A DNA stretch of 64,000 bases from Vitreimonas flagellata (GCF_004634425.1 NZ_SBJL01000002.1:620001-684000); one strand, 5' to 3'. Positions 28,380 through 39,114 are shown, numbered from the stretch's first letter. A program made the numbers and translations. The notes: a model not told the origin generated them from the sequence alone.

Positions 28380-29358
28380 GGTTCAAGAACTCGCGCAGGA
28401 TCGCGCCGACGCGCTCCGACTCTTTCAGAAATGAATCGTGGCCGTAGAGCGAGGGCAAGGTGCGCAGCGCGGCGAGATTTTGCACGCGGCGGCCGAGCTC
28501 TTCGATCGCCTCGAGCGGCGCGATCTGATCGGTGGGACACGCCACCAACGTCACAGGCGCTGCAATGCCCTCGGGCGCCAGGGCGCAGCGATCAATGGAT
28601 TCGCTGAGCGACAGCCAACGCTGCGGCGCCATCGCATCGATATACGCCTCGCCCCGCGCGATCAGATAACGATCGAGGCTCGAGCGCCCCGCCTCATCGA
28701 GCGCGCCATCCTCAAAACGCTGCTCGAATTCATCGGCGCTACGATAGGTGATCATGGCGAGTTGGCGCGCCAGCGCCAGGCCCTGGTTGATGTCGCCCTG
28801 CGCGATCGCGAATTCGACCACGCGCCGCTGCACGCCGCGCCAGCCGCGCGCGAGCGCCGCTGGCTTGTGCGCCGCGCAGAGCACGCACAGGCGCTTCACA
28901 CGCGCGGGCGCATATGCCGCGAAATTCAACCCGACCGAACCACCATAGGACGAGCCCACCCAAGCTTCGATCACGCCAATGCCCAGCGCATCGAGCGCCA
29001 CCGCAATCAAGCGCGCCTGGTCGCGCGGCGAGAGGCGTACGCGATGGTCCTCGACCGGCGCGAAATCGAAGCCGAACACGCAATACGCCTCGAGATCGAT
29101 CGCTTTGCCCGGCGCCACGTGATCGCGCCACCAGCCGCTCTCGCCCGCGATAAAACGCCCGCTCGAAATGCCGCCGCTCACGATCACGACTGGACCGTCG
29201 GCGCGCCCGTAACGGCGCAGACGCACATGCGCGTCCGGCAGCGTGTCGCCGGTTTCCAAACTAAAATCGCTCGGCACGGCGACGAAGACATCTTCGCCCT
29301 CGTAGCTCGGCGCCTGCGCCTGGGGATCGATCTGCGCCGCCATCTTAAGCGCCGACAT
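28372..29358 (-). CDS. metX: Homoserine O-acyltransferase (MetX family)
   Basis: Alpha/beta-hydrolase-fold enzyme that acylates homoserine, the first committed methionine step. The nucleophile elbow is GSSYGG, with the Asp in CPTDQIAP and the His in YGHDSFLKE completing the triad. About 328 aa from ATG 29358; an alternative ATG at 29343 gives 323 aa. The longer choice overlaps the upstream ACT-like gene by 14 nt but has a better purine-rich ribosome site. MetX-fold enzymes can use succinyl- or acetyl-CoA; the sequence alone does not let me choose. Confidence 0.88.
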   Translation of the reverse strand: MSALKMAAQIDPQAQAPSYEGEDVFVAVPSDFSLETGDTLPDAHVRLRRYGRADGPVVIVSGGISSGRFIAGESGWWRDHVAPGKAIDLEAYCVFGFDFAPVEDHRVRLSPRDQARLIAVALDALGIGVIEAWVGSSYGGSVGLNFAAYAPARVKRLCVLCAAHKPAALARGWRGVQRRVVEFAIAQGDINQGLALARQLAMITYRSADEFEQRFEDGALDEAGRSSLDRYLIARGEAYIDAMAPQRWLSLSESIDRCALAPEGIAAPVTLVACPTDQIAPLEAIEELGRRVQNLAALRTLPSLYGHDSFLKESERVGAILREFLNHD

Positions 29359-29671
29359 GCTCGCCCGCCTTCGCCAGCATGAGGTGCTCGACGCTCGCCG
29401 CGCCCTCCACCACGCCATCGAGATCGCGCACAAACGCGCGCGCGCGTGCGGCCGAGATCGCCTTCACGCGACAGCGCAGCACAAACAGATCAGCGCTGCG
29501 ATTGAGCGAAAGCGCGTGCACGTCGGCGCCGACAGCGCTTAGGCGCTCGGTAATGCCGCCGACATCGGACCAATTCTTCAGGGAGAACAGCATCTCATGC
29601 TGCAGTTCGAGGCCGGGAAGACAGAAATCTTCCGCGTTACAATCGGGCTCCGAGGGAAGTTCAAATGCCAT
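29345..29671 (-). CDS. Small ACT-like domain protein of the met operon
   Basis: 108-aa protein. A central region with beta-alpha-beta pattern (HEMLFSLKNWSDVGGITERL ... ADLFVLRCRVKAI) resembles an ACT-type amino-acid-sensing fold, and the C-terminus is a helical tail. It is the first gene after the SAM-II-type leader and overlaps metX. A regulatory role sensing an amino acid for MetX/MetB is plausible but inferred. No catalytic motif is visible. Confidence 0.6.
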   Translation of the reverse strand: MAFELPSEPDCNAEDFCLPGLELQHEMLFSLKNWSDVGGITERLSAVGADVHALSLNRSADLFVLRCRVKAISAARARAFVRDLDGVVEGAASVEHLMLAKAGEHVGA

Positions 29672-29709
29672 AGGTCCGCGCCTTCAAATTTGCGCGTCGA
29701 TCGAGGCAT

Positions 29710-29784
29710 AGCTTGCGGGCCGGAGGGGCGCCCCCGAGGGCGCTGACCTTCGCTTTAGCTGCATTTTTAACGCGCCCGCAAGCT
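29710..29784 (-). promoter_or_regulatory. Alternative-pairing element of the met leader
   Basis: An 11-bp perfect inverted repeat (29710-29720 and 29774-29784; AGCTTGCGGGC / GCCCGCAAGCT) spans the leader. The upstream RNA arm is part of the aptamer and overlaps its P1 3' strand; the downstream arm lies just before the first gene. A smaller GCGCCC-CCGA-GGGCGC hairpin (29728-29743) sits inside. The two folds are mutually exclusive. Confidence 0.7.
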
Positions 29785-29803
29785 GAGCTTCAAATCGGCG
29801 CAA
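29749..29803 (-). promoter_or_regulatory. SAM-II-type riboswitch
   Basis: The minus-strand leader reads GCGCCGAUUUGAAGCUC, then CUUGCGGGCGCG, then UUAAAAAUGCAGCUAAAGCG. This matches the SAM-II signature: P1 GCGCC/GGCGC (29797-29801 with 29772-29776), an A/U-rich loop, and the conserved UGCAGCUAAA pseudoknot strand. It precedes ACT-like/metX/metB, the usual alphaproteobacterial setting. The related SAM-V class has a very similar core and is not excluded. Confidence 0.85.
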
Positions 29804-29808
29804 GCGGG

Positions 29809-29837
29809 TCTATAGCGGAACGAAACGGGCCTGTCAC
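29809..29837 (-). promoter_or_regulatory. Sigma-70-like promoter of the met operon
   Basis: The minus strand shows GTGACA (-35, 29837-29832), a 17-nt spacer, then TATAGA (-10, 29814-29809). Transcription would start around 29802, directly at the riboswitch aptamer, which supports both calls. Confidence 0.7.
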
Positions 29838-30115
29838 CCCCTCGCGGGCGCGGCAAGCTCAGCACTTGCAGAAGCAGGCTTGGCGATATCGGCCAGGATA
29901 GCCCCGATGGCGGCGGCGATGCCGACGGCGCCGAGCTCCTTCTCCTGAAGCCGCGGCGCCTTTCCGCGCGCGACGAGTCGCTCGGCGCCGCGGCGCGCCG
30001 TGCGCATGGAGGATTCCATGCAGACCACCATCTTGCCTTGCGAGAGCGCGCGGATGGCGGTGTCGACCGTGGCGCTGTCTTGATTGCACTCGAACACGAG
30101 AAAAATGTCGCACAT
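29834..30115 (-). CDS. Small uncharacterised 93-aa protein
   Basis: Not recognised. It starts MCDIFLVFECNQDSATVDTA, continues with a basic middle (MRTARRGAERLVARGKAPR) and ends in a hydrophobic, Ala-rich stretch (LGAVGIAAAIGAILADIAK). No strong ribosome site is visible. The stop lies beside the met promoter, and gyrB ends 138 nt upstream. Composition looks protein-like, but small size and lack of a family make it provisional. Confidence 0.5.
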   Translation of the reverse strand: MCDIFLVFECNQDSATVDTAIRALSQGKMVVCMESSMRTARRGAERLVARGKAPRLQEKELGAVGIAAAIGAILADIAKPASASAELAAPARG

Positions 30116-30220
30116 GGCGCTGGTTGGGTGAGGGTGGAGCGCTAACGGTTCAGGACCAACGAGGCGGAACGACTGGGCGCAGCTAAAACATCCAAACGCC
30201 AGCGCCGGCCCCTCACCCTG

Positions 30221-30245
30221 CCCTCTCCCGCAGTGCGGGAGAGGG
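30221..30245. repeat. Palindromic element after gyrB
   Basis: Perfect 11-bp stem CCCTCTCCCGC / GCGGGAGAGGG with a 3-nt loop, 8 nt past the gyrB stop. There is no T run on either side. This CCCTCTCCCGC-type palindrome recurs in many genomes as a REP-like element; here it may stabilise or end the gyrB mRNA. Confidence 0.6.
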
Positions 30246-30253
30246 TTCAGAGC

Positions 30254-32779
<2,526 letters not shown>

Positions 32780-33382
32780 CTAGAAAATCAGCGGGAAAGC
32801 GAGCCAAAACGCGCCGCCGACGGCGAGCGTGCCGAGCAGCAGCCAAAGCCCATCGCGGGCGGTCATGCCAAGGCCGAAGAACACCACGGCGAGGCCAGGC
32901 GCGAGCGGCGCTAGCGGGATGAGACCGAGCGGGAATGTGATGAGCGCTGCGCCAATCACGAGCAGCGCTACGAGGTTCACGAAGGGCGGCTTGGAGAGGA
33001 AGGTCAGTCGCGGCTTCAGCAGCGTGTCCACGACCTTGGCGACGCCGCGGCTCTTCTCGACCGCCCCCTTCACGCCCTCCGGCGGCAAGCTCATGTCGCG
33101 CGCTTTACGCGGCAACCAGATGCGCTTCATGCCGAGCGCCATTTGGCCTGCCACGAGCAGCGTCAGCACCGCGACGAGCCATGTCGTGCCTGGCAGCGCC
33201 GTCAGCGGCGAAACGGCGATAAGCCCAATCACCAGCAGCAACGGCCCGTAGGTGCGGCGACCGACCGAATCTAGCACCTCGCCAAGTGTGAGCTTGTCCG
33301 GCGTGTCATCGTTGTCGGCCTTGTAGGCAATGTCGTCGAGCACCTCGTTGAAGCTGAGGGGCTCTGGATGTGGAGGCGGCAT
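32780..33382 (-). CDS. ExoD-like membrane protein
   Basis: About 200 aa. The N-terminal LSFNEVLDDIAY and TLGEVLDSVGRRTYGPLLLVIGLI match the ExoD family, first described in Sinorhizobium exopolysaccharide mutants. Four to five hydrophobic segments follow. The start at 33382 (MPPPHPEPLSF) is chosen because ExoD proteins are about 200 aa; the frame extends to 33451. Biochemical function is unknown even for the family. Confidence 0.82.
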   Translation of the reverse strand: MPPPHPEPLSFNEVLDDIAYKADNDDTPDKLTLGEVLDSVGRRTYGPLLLVIGLIAVSPLTALPGTTWLVAVLTLLVAGQMALGMKRIWLPRKARDMSLPPEGVKGAVEKSRGVAKVVDTLLKPRLTFLSKPPFVNLVALLVIGAALITFPLGLIPLAPLAPGLAVVFFGLGMTARDGLWLLLGTLAVGGAFWLAFPLIF

Positions 33383-33487
33383 GGATGATCCACACGCGCG
33401 TTTGCGCGCGCCGTCAATGCGTGCGTTCGCTGATTGGCTGACGCTGTTCATCGTGCGGGCAACGCTGGCCCGGCTAAGCTTGTTCCG

Positions 33488-34759
33488 TCAGCCGGAGATG
33501 CGGACGGGCAGCGTCTCGTAACCCTTCACGAAGGACGAATAGACCCGCTTGGGCTCGCCCACGACCTCGATATGGTCGAAGCGCTTAAGGATTTCTTCCC
33601 AGACAATGCGCAGCTGCATTTCGCCGAGGCGATTGCCAACGCAGCGGTGAATGCCGAAGCCGAACGACAAGTGGCGGCGCACGTTTTCGCGCTCGATGTT
33701 GAAGTCGTTCGGATTGGTGATGACTTCCTCGTCGCGATTGCCCGAGACATACCACATCACGACTTTGTCGTGCTTCTTGATCAGCTTGCCGCCGAACTCA
33801 ACGTCCTGCAGCGCCGTGCGGCGCATGAAGGCCAGCGGCGTTTGCCAGCGGATGGTTTCCGATACGAGGTTCGGAATAAGCGCCGGATTGGCTTTCAACT
33901 TGGCGTATTGCTCGGGGAATTTGTTGAGCGCGTAGACGCTGCCGGTGATCGAATTGCGAGTCGTGTCATTGCCGCCGACGATCAGCAGGATCAGGTTTCC
34001 GAGATATTCCATCTGCGGCATGTTCTTGGTGCTCTCGCCATGCGCGAGCATCGAGATCAGATCGTTGCGTGGCGGCGCATTGGCGCGCTCCTGCCAAAGA
34101 TTCATGAAATAGGCCAAGCACTCCATGAGCTCGGCACGGCGCTGTTCGTCGGTTTCTACGATGCCGCCGCCGGGGGCCGCGGTCGCGACATCCGACCAGC
34201 GCGTGAGCTTGCGGCGATCTTCCCATGGAAAATCGAACAAGGTCGCAAGCATCTGTGTCGTCAGCTCGATCGAAATCTTATCGACCCAATTGAACACTTC
34301 GTTGCGCGGCACTTCATCGAGCAGTTTGCCGGCGCGCTCGCGGATGAGCGGCTCCAAATGCGCGAGGTGATTTGGCGCAACGATGGGCGAGACCGTCTTG
34401 CGTTGCACATCATGCTTCGGCGGATCCATTGCGATGAACATCGGCAATTGGAAATCCTCTTCCGGATCGAACAATACGATCGACGGCTCAGAGGAAAAGC
34501 GCTGGTGATCGGTGTCGATCGCCATGATGTCGTTGAACTTGGTGATCGACCAATACGGGCCGTTCAGGCTGTCCGGGCAATAATGCACCGGGTCCTCTTT
34601 GCGCAGACGCTCGAAGAACGGCCAGAAATTGTTGTCGCGGAAACGCTCAGGGCGGCTGATGTCGAGCTTTGATAGGTCCGTCGTCCAGGGATCCTCATTT
34701 GGGTCGTAGTCGAAGACGAAGTCTGGATTTTCGACGCGGACGTAATCGGGGTTGGCCAT
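33488..34759 (-). CDS. Cytochrome P450, CYP153-like
   Basis: 423-aa soluble P450. The heme-cysteine signature is FGFGIHRCVGNRLGE. The I-helix oxygen-activation motif is VGGNDTTRN, and the K-helix ExxR is ETIRW. The ending SSFVKGYETLPVRI and the wider heme region are those of CYP153 terminal alkane / fatty-acid hydroxylases. No dedicated ferredoxin or ferredoxin reductase is adjacent, so redox partners must be elsewhere. ATG 34759 has a strong GAGG ribosome site. It is oddly placed between recF and gyrB. Confidence 0.88.
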   Translation of the reverse strand: MANPDYVRVENPDFVFDYDPNEDPWTTDLSKLDISRPERFRDNNFWPFFERLRKEDPVHYCPDSLNGPYWSITKFNDIMAIDTDHQRFSSEPSIVLFDPEEDFQLPMFIAMDPPKHDVQRKTVSPIVAPNHLAHLEPLIRERAGKLLDEVPRNEVFNWVDKISIELTTQMLATLFDFPWEDRRKLTRWSDVATAAPGGGIVETDEQRRAELMECLAYFMNLWQERANAPPRNDLISMLAHGESTKNMPQMEYLGNLILLIVGGNDTTRNSITGSVYALNKFPEQYAKLKANPALIPNLVSETIRWQTPLAFMRRTALQDVEFGGKLIKKHDKVVMWYVSGNRDEEVITNPNDFNIERENVRRHLSFGFGIHRCVGNRLGEMQLRIVWEEILKRFDHIEVVGEPKRVYSSFVKGYETLPVRISG

Positions 34760-34822
34760 GTGCGTTTCCTCTTTCCGCACACGTCAGCAAATTTGAGCGC
34801 GTTTGTCACCGTGACGCTTGCG

Positions 34823-35965
34823 TCAGGTTGGCGTCACCTTCCCGTCTTTTACCTCAAATCGCTGCGCGCGATCGCCGAACGCCTCGAACAAATTCTCGTC
34901 CGTGCCGGTGAGCCAAGCTTGGCCGGCGTTTGAGAGTAATTCATCGAACAAGGCGGCGCGGCGGATGCCATCGAGGTGCGCGGCCGCCTCATCGATCAGA
35001 ATGAGCGATGGCCCGGCGCCAGGATCGCCTGCGAGCGCGCGCGCCTGGGCAAGTGTCAACCCGACGAGCAGCGCCTTCTGCTCCCCGGTCGAGCATTGAT
35101 CCGCGGGCATGTCCTTGGCGGCGTGGCGCGCGAGCAGATCGGAGCGATGCGGGCCGTCGAGCGCGCGTCCGGCGCCGGCGTCGCGACCGCGCACCTCGCG
35201 CAGCAATTCGGCGAAATCCTCTTCAACATCAGCGCTCGCCGCACCGTTTTCGAAGCGCGCTTCGAGCAGGCCTTCGAGTTCAAGCAACGCTTTCGGGAAG
35301 GCGCCATCTGGACGCGTGTCTATCGCGCTTTGCAGACGATGCAGCGTTTCCACGCGCGCCGCAGCGATCGCCGCGCCGTGGGCGGACATCTCACGCTCCA
35401 AACCGCCGAGCCATGAATCGTCAAACACGCGCTCGCTGAGCAGACGCTGGCGTTCGCGCATGGCGCGTTCATAAGCGGCGGCGCTGTGGCCGTGCTCGGA
35501 CGCGCGGGCGAGCGTCAGTCGATCGAAGAATTTGCGGCGATCGCCGGCGGGGCCGGACCAGAGCCGATCCATCGCGGGCGTGAGCCATGTCATGCGCGCG
35601 GCTTCGGCGAGTTCAGCGGCGGTGGCAGGCTGGCCGTCGCGACGGGCGACGCGCTTGACGCCGCCTTCGGGCGTACGCTCGGCGCCAGCGCCCACGATTG
35701 TCTCTTCGCCGTCATGCATGATGCGCGCGGATACGGCCCAGGGCTGCACGCGGAATTCATCGCCTGCACGCGCCACCTCCGTGAGTGACGCCGTGCGCAA
35801 GCCTCTGCCCGGCGCGAGCATGGTGAGCGCTTCGAGGATATTGGTTTTGCCGGCGCCGTTCGGGCCGAACAAGCACACAGGCCTGCCATCGAGTTGCAGA
35901 TCGAGCGCCGCGTGATTGCGAAAGCTCGTGAGCGTGAGGCGCGAGACGTAAAGCGAATGGCTCAC
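34823..35965 (-). CDS. recF: DNA replication/repair ATPase RecF
   Basis: 380-aa SMC-like ATPase that loads RecA at gaps. Walker A is FGPNGAGKTN (residues 33-42). The ABC signature region is CSTGEQKALLVGL and Walker B is LILIDEAAAHLD. The N-terminal SRLTLTSFRNHAAL is the standard RecF start. It lies downstream of dnaN (31 nt) in the usual dnaN-recF order. Confidence 0.96.
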   Translation of the reverse strand: MSHSLYVSRLTLTSFRNHAALDLQLDGRPVCLFGPNGAGKTNILEALTMLAPGRGLRTASLTEVARAGDEFRVQPWAVSARIMHDGEETIVGAGAERTPEGGVKRVARRDGQPATAAELAEAARMTWLTPAMDRLWSGPAGDRRKFFDRLTLARASEHGHSAAAYERAMRERQRLLSERVFDDSWLGGLEREMSAHGAAIAAARVETLHRLQSAIDTRPDGAFPKALLELEGLLEARFENGAASADVEEDFAELLREVRGRDAGAGRALDGPHRSDLLARHAAKDMPADQCSTGEQKALLVGLTLAQARALAGDPGAGPSLILIDEAAAHLDGIRRAALFDELLSNAGQAWLTGTDENLFEAFGDRAQRFEVKDGKVTPT

Positions 35966-35996
35966 TTCACTCCCCCGCGCGCGGGGGAGGCATGCA

Positions 35997-37112
35997 TCAC
36001 ACCCTCAGAGGCATCAGCACGTAGAGCGCCTGATCGTCCGCTTCATCGCGCACAAGCGTTGGCGAACCGGAGTCTGCAAGCTCGAACACAGCTGAGCCGC
36101 CTTCAATCTGGCCGGCGACGTCGAGCAGATATTTGGCGTTGAAGCCGATCTCCATCGCGTCGTCGCCGTAATCGGCGGGCAGGTCTTCCGTCGCGACACC
36201 GGCGTCCGGGTTGTTCACGGTGAGCGTGACTTTGTCTTTCTCAAGCGCCAGACGCACGGAGCGCGAGCGCTCGGCCGACACGGTCGCGACGCGATCGACG
36301 GCTTCGGAGAACGACTTGTTGTCAATCTTCAGCTTCTTGGAATTGTTCTTCGGAATGACGCGCGCGTATTCCGGGAACGAGCCGTCGATCAGCTTCGAGG
36401 TGAGCACTGCGTCACCGAGCGCAAAACGAATCTTCTGCGGCGACACAGCGATCTCCACCATGTCGGACGCATCGTCGAGCAAGCGCTTCAATTCGTTGAT
36501 CGTCTTGCGCGGCACGATCACGCCCGGCATGCCGGTAGCGCCCTTCGGCGCGGTGGCGTCGGCAAGCGCCAAACGGTGACCGTCGGTGGCGACCGCGCGG
36601 AGCTTGGCGCCGTCGGCATCGACCGTGTGGAAGAAGATGCCATTCAGATAATAGCGCGTCTCTTCGGTTGAGATGGCAAAGCGCGTCTTATCGATCAGGC
36701 GCGAAAGTTCAGTCGGCTCGACTTCGAACCGCGTCTCGAAACCATCCGACGGCATCGACGGGAAATCGCCAGCCGGCAGGATCGGCAGATGCAGGCGCGA
36801 CTTGCCGGCAGAGAGGAAGAGCCGCGGATCGTCGGTCGAAGCATCGAGCTTGACGGCCGAGCCGTCCGGCAGCTTGCGCACGAAATCATAGAGATAGTTC
36901 GCCGGCGCCGTGGTCTGGCCGCCGCGTTCGACTTCGGCGTGGGCCGATTCTGAAATCTCGATATCGAGGTCGGTCGCCGTGAGCTTCAGACTGTCGCCCT
37001 GAGCAGACAGCAGCACGTTGGACAGAATTGGAATCGTGTTACGGCGTTCGACGACGCTTTGCACGTGATTGAGCGCTTTCAGGAGCGCCGAGCGCTCGAT
37101 CGTGAGCCGCAT
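35997..37112 (-). CDS. dnaN: DNA polymerase III beta sliding clamp
   Basis: 371-aa clamp with three similar domains. The N-terminus MRLTIERSALLKALNHVQSV and the C-terminal LMPLRV, which forms part of the hydrophobic partner-binding pocket, are conserved. It encircles DNA as a dimer and tethers Pol III. It is separated from dnaA by 180 nt containing two hairpins. Confidence 0.97.
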   Translation of the reverse strand: MRLTIERSALLKALNHVQSVVERRNTIPILSNVLLSAQGDSLKLTATDLDIEISESAHAEVERGGQTTAPANYLYDFVRKLPDGSAVKLDASTDDPRLFLSAGKSRLHLPILPAGDFPSMPSDGFETRFEVEPTELSRLIDKTRFAISTEETRYYLNGIFFHTVDADGAKLRAVATDGHRLALADATAPKGATGMPGVIVPRKTINELKRLLDDASDMVEIAVSPQKIRFALGDAVLTSKLIDGSFPEYARVIPKNNSKKLKIDNKSFSEAVDRVATVSAERSRSVRLALEKDKVTLTVNNPDAGVATEDLPADYGDDAMEIGFNAKYLLDVAGQIEGGSAVFELADSGSPTLVRDEADDQALYVLMPLRV

Positions 37113-37131
37113 AGTTTCTTCCCGTCCCGCC

Positions 37132-37152
37132 GCCCCCTCATTATGCGGGGGC
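37132..37152 (-). terminator. Hairpin in the dnaN leader
   Basis: GCCCCC / GGGGGC stem (37132-37137 with 37147-37152) just upstream of the dnaN start. There is no T run, so it may act on dnaN translation rather than terminate. Confidence 0.45.
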
Positions 37153-37162
37153 CTGATACGAA

Positions 37163-37203
37163 CACCCCCTGCGCGCGGCCTGAGTCGCCGCCCGCAGGGG
37201 GTG
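37163..37203 (-). terminator. dnaA-dnaN intergenic hairpin
   Basis: Perfect 11-bp arms CACCCCCTGCG / CGCAGGGGGTG around a 19-nt GC-rich loop between dnaA and dnaN. It lacks a clear T tract. It could be an attenuator or terminator that partly separates the two transcripts. Confidence 0.55.
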
Positions 37204-37292
37204 AGAAACTAGCAGAAGCCGCGCGATGCTAAAGCCAAAATTACAAGACTTAGCGATCGTTTGGCTTCAGGCGCCCCAAGATGCGCCAAAGA

Positions 37293-38717
37293 TCACGGCT
37301 CGCGGCGGATGGCGCGCGCCAAGTTCTCGATCTCCGCCTTGGTCGCCGGGTCTTGTTCGACCAGCTGGGCGATACGGTCACGCGCGTACATGATCGTTGT
37401 GTGATCGAATCCCCCAAATCGCTGGCCGATGTCCGGAAGCGACGCATGCGTCATCCGGCAGGCCAGAAACATGGCGATCTGACGCGGGCGCGCGATCGAA
37501 TGGCGGCGCGTGCGCTCCAGCAATTGCTGAACACTCATGTTGAAGTGCCGAGCCACCACCTTCTGCACCAGTTGCACGGTGATGCGGCGCTCCGAAGCGT
37601 CAGCCAATTTGCTTTGCAGAGCATTCGCGGCGGCTTCTAGCGTCACTGTTGTCCCTCCAGAGATTTTGGATTCGATGAGGAGTTGGCACACAGCCCCGTC
37701 CAGCTCGCGGCCGGTGACATGCATGCGATCTGCAATCATGTCGAGAGCTTCTGGCGCCACACTGAATTCAGGATTCGAGCGTGCGTGATGTGCAACACGC
37801 ATGTCGAGGATGCGACGACGCAGCGCCGTGTCCGGTTCGTTGATTTCAGACGAGGCAGCGCCCTTCAATTTCGCGCGCAATGCGTCGTCGAGGCCTTCAA
37901 GCCCTTCTGCGCCATGGTTTGCGGCGAGCACAACTTGGCCGCCGCGGCGCGTGAGATCGTGGAACGTGTCGAACGCTTCTTCTTGCGTCGCACGCTTGCC
38001 GCAGATGCGGTGGAAGTCGTCGATGATCAGCAGATCCGGCGCGCGCACCATTTCCTTGAAGGACGATGAGTCGCGCTTCTTGTGCAGCGCCGATTGGAAC
38101 GTCTCCAGGAATTCCTGGCCCGTCATCATTAGAACGTTGCGGCCCTGCTCCATCGCGTCATGCGCGATCGCGGTCAGCAAGTGCGTCTTGCCGCAGCCTG
38201 GCGGCGAATGGACAAGCCACACCGGGAAACTGACGCCGACACGCTGCGCAATCATCTGCGCGACGGTGAAGGCGTGCTGGTTCGAAGCGCCGACGCAGAA
38301 AGTGCCGAAGCTGAACGATTGCGCGTTCATGCGCGGGGCCGGCGTGGTCATCGCCTCGGTCGGCGCCACGCTCGGACGCACTTCGCCGCCGATGCGCGCG
38401 TCGGCGAGATCGCGGACGTCGACCGGAATTTCGTGTTCTAGGAGGATGCTGACCGGGCCCAGCTCAGGCAGGTACGAGCGCAGACGCGCTTCCAGCCGCG
38501 GCTGGATCTGCTGCCGCAGACGCTCCTTCGCCATCTGCGAGCTCGTGCGGAACAGCAGCGTGCCATCCCAATCCGCCACCAGCGCCAGATCGTTGACGTA
38601 GGAGCGGTAGATGTCCGCCCCGAGTTCCACATTCAATTCCCGACGAACGCGCTCATACGCCTGAGCCGCCGTCAGGCCCGCCGCATCGCGGCGAGCCACT
38701 TCTTCCACCGGATCCAT
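37293..38717 (-). CDS. dnaA: Chromosomal replication initiator DnaA, divergent AAA+ site
   Basis: 474-aa initiator that binds DnaA boxes and melts the origin. Domain I is about 1-95, a linker about 100-130, and AAA+ about 135-350. Walker A is PPGCGKTH (172-179); Walker B is LLIIDD (229-234). Sensor 2 Arg337 is in GRELDGAV. The domain IV signature RPRQIAMFLACRMTHASLPDI and GFDHTT (436-441) is intact. The box VII segment normally [LI]-[KR]-S-R reads L-R-A-K (280-283), putting Lys283 at the arginine-finger position, and sensor 1 reads LAANHGAEG. Location beside rpsT and dnaN-recF supports the true dnaA. Confidence 0.95.
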   Translation of the reverse strand: MDPVEEVARRDAAGLTAAQAYERVRRELNVELGADIYRSYVNDLALVADWDGTLLFRTSSQMAKERLRQQIQPRLEARLRSYLPELGPVSILLEHEIPVDVRDLADARIGGEVRPSVAPTEAMTTPAPRMNAQSFSFGTFCVGASNQHAFTVAQMIAQRVGVSFPVWLVHSPPGCGKTHLLTAIAHDAMEQGRNVLMMTGQEFLETFQSALHKKRDSSSFKEMVRAPDLLIIDDFHRICGKRATQEEAFDTFHDLTRRGGQVVLAANHGAEGLEGLDDALRAKLKGAASSEINEPDTALRRRILDMRVAHHARSNPEFSVAPEALDMIADRMHVTGRELDGAVCQLLIESKISGGTTVTLEAAANALQSKLADASERRITVQLVQKVVARHFNMSVQQLLERTRRHSIARPRQIAMFLACRMTHASLPDIGQRFGGFDHTTIMYARDRIAQLVEQDPATKAEIENLARAIRREP

Positions 38718-39114
38718 GCCAACCCCCGCAAGAATCTTGGTTAATTTTCAGCCCCGTACGGCAGGCACAGGTTCGCTATTCGAGCCGATGACCCTTTCGG
38801 CCCGATGCCTAGGCATCGGTGTCATTGAAGCGTCGAACAGCGAGTGCGCTCGCCGGACAAGGGAAACGATGCGCCAGCCCAAACCGGAAATCAATAGGCC
38901 AAACGGCCATCGATCTTTACTTCTTCGCAATATCCACAGAACGCTTTATTGCGTTGATTTTTATGAGAAAAATCGATGTATCCGATATGTTCGAATACTC
39001 CGGACACGGAGCATTATTCACCATAACGATACGGTGTTATTGCAAAGCTGAAACGTGAGGATTCGCAAGCCCTTGGCGGCTAAAATGCACGCCGAACGGG
39101 AATTTTTTACAGTG
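38718..39114. other. 397-nt AT-richer intergenic region upstream of dnaA
   Basis: No gene seen. It holds the dnaA promoter on the minus strand and several structured sites: an 18-bp palindrome (38802-38819); an ATATCCACA at 38930-38938 and a TTATTCACC at 39014-39022, each one base off the DnaA-box consensus TTATNCACA; and AACGC/GCGTT and GATTTTT/AAAAATC inverted repeats at 38940-38974. It is distinctly AT-richer than its surroundings. It may be a replication-control or origin-related region; this is unproven. Confidence 0.6.
38802..38819. promoter_or_regulatory. 18-bp perfect palindrome upstream of dnaA
   Basis: CCGATGCCTAGGCATCGG is perfectly self-complementary, with no spacer. It lies 85-102 nt before the dnaA start, where a homodimeric regulator could bind near the promoter. 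Confidence 0.65.

Noticed and set aside
30221-30245. The gyrB-downstream hairpin as a specific regulatory site.
   Set aside because: Sequence is of the common CCCTCTCCCGC palindrome type without a T tract; likely a generic repeat element.
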